The notes beneath the pieces are model-generated. The model saw nothing but the letters and a program-made list of their open reading frames with translations. It searched no databases and had not been told where the DNA came from. From positions 24,403,001 to 24,467,000 of the forward strand of contig CATNEN010000038.1 of NCBI GenBank assembly GCA_950097015.1: a stretch of DNA of 64,000 nt, given 5' to 3'. This DNA comes from Macrostomum hystrix. Taxonomy: Eukaryota > Platyhelminthes > Macrostomidae. Positions 63,205-64,000 of the stretch are shown one piece after another. Made by a program: the position numbers and the translations under genes. Within the stretch, counting starts at the first letter, position 1; every line of letters begins with the position of its first letter.

Positions 63205-64000
63205 GGAAATTAAAATGAGACATAAGATTGTGGAGAGATAGGGCAGGGGAGAGAAGAGACATAGGAGAAATGAGACATAGAGAGATTATCCACGAGAGAG
63301 ATAAGACTGGGGAGAGATGAGACAAGGGGAGAGATGAGACAAGGGGGAGATGAGACAAGGGAGAGATGAGACAAGGGGAAGATAAGACTGGGGAGAGATG
63401 AGACAAGGGGGGGAGATGAGACAAGGGGAAATGAGACAAGAGGAAGATAAGACTGGGGAGAGATGAGACAAGGGAGAGGTGAGACAAGGGGGAGATGAGA
63501 CAAGGGAGAGATGATACAAGGGGGAGATGAGACAAGGGGAGAGATAAGACAGGGAGATAAGACAAGGGGGAGATAAGACAGGGGAGAGATGATACAAGGG
63601 GGAGATGAGACAAGGGGAGAGATAAGACAGGGGAGATAAGACAAGGGGGAGATAAGACAGGGGAGAGATAAGACAGGGGAGAAATGAGACATGGAAGAGA
63701 TAATCCACGAGAGAGATAAGACTGGGGAGAGATGAGACAGGAGAGATGAGAGATGAGACTGGGGGAGATGAGACAAGGGGGAGATCAGACAGGGGAGAGA
63801 TGAGACAAGGGGAGAGATGAGACAAGGGGGGAGATGAGACAAGGGGGAGATGAGACAGGGGAGAGATGAGACAGGGGGGAGATGAGACAAGGGGGGAGAT
63901 GAGACAGGGGAGAGATGAGACAGGGGGGAGATGAGACAAGGGGGAGATTAGGGAGACTGGGGAGGGACGAGACAAGGGGGAGATTAGGGAGACTGGGGAG
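63205..64000. repeat. Purine-rich minisatellite, about 16-17-bp unit, runs off the window
   Basis: Some 48 copies of GAGACAAGGGGGAGAT with GACAGGGGAGAGAT and ATAAGAC variants. The plus strand is nearly pure purine. It is the reverse complement of the family at 8.1 and 53.6 kb. Confidence 0.95.

Overview
This is nuclear DNA of an invertebrate animal, most likely a protostome. The protein genes are split by GT-AG introns, use animal-type TATA boxes and AATAAA signals, and belong to metazoan families (CLASP, TRPM2-like channel, MFSD6-like transporter, NFXL1). A gene for an EFLamide/EFLGamide-type neuropeptide, a family described in arthropods, annelids and molluscs, argues for a protostome. I cannot name the species. 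The most striking property of the window is tandem repetition: almost every large intron and most intergenic space is filled by a minisatellite (units of 10 to 45 bp, arrays of 0.1 to 3.3 kb). Introns without arrays are often only about 73 to 90 bp. Almost all long open frames in the arrays are repeat artefacts.

Layout. 1-9290 (+): the 3' part of a CLASP microtubule-binding protein gene (end of TOG3, a linker with a small symmetric exon, then the C-terminal HEAT/TOG-like domain). 9.4-14.2 kb: three intergenic arrays. 14472-14859 (-): a compact three-exon neuropeptide precursor gene with its own TATA box. 15.4-17.1 kb: a 20-bp array. 17608-36386 (+): a gene of about 21 coding exons for a TRPM2-like cation channel of about 1730 residues. 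It has ankyrin-like repeats at the N-terminus, melastatin homology regions, six membrane segments, a coiled coil and a C-terminal NUDT9-H (ADP-ribose-sensor) domain with a degenerate Nudix box. A 497-bp hAT-like MITE lies in one of its introns. 36.4-45.0 kb: intergenic arrays, the largest at 38.5-41.9 kb. 45207-45895 (+): a second secreted-peptide gene, with a C-terminal Cys-4-Cys cyclic peptide like urotensin II or somatostatin/allatostatin-C.

45.9-51.9 kb is poor in minisatellites and holds DNA transposons: two related 280-bp MITEs with perfect 8-bp target duplications, and a Helitron remnant (49525-51348, minus orientation) that itself carries a nested 233-bp hAT-type MITE. 51907-56179 (+): an MFSD6-like major facilitator transporter in four exons. 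57679 to beyond 62121 (+): the 5' part of NFXL1 (RING-like finger plus NF-X1 zinc fingers), continuing past the window.

The genes do not form an obvious pathway. The two peptide genes flank the TRPM2-like gene, but no functional link can be claimed. Exon joins were worked out from splice consensus, phase agreement and continuity of family alignment recalled from general knowledge. No database search was run.
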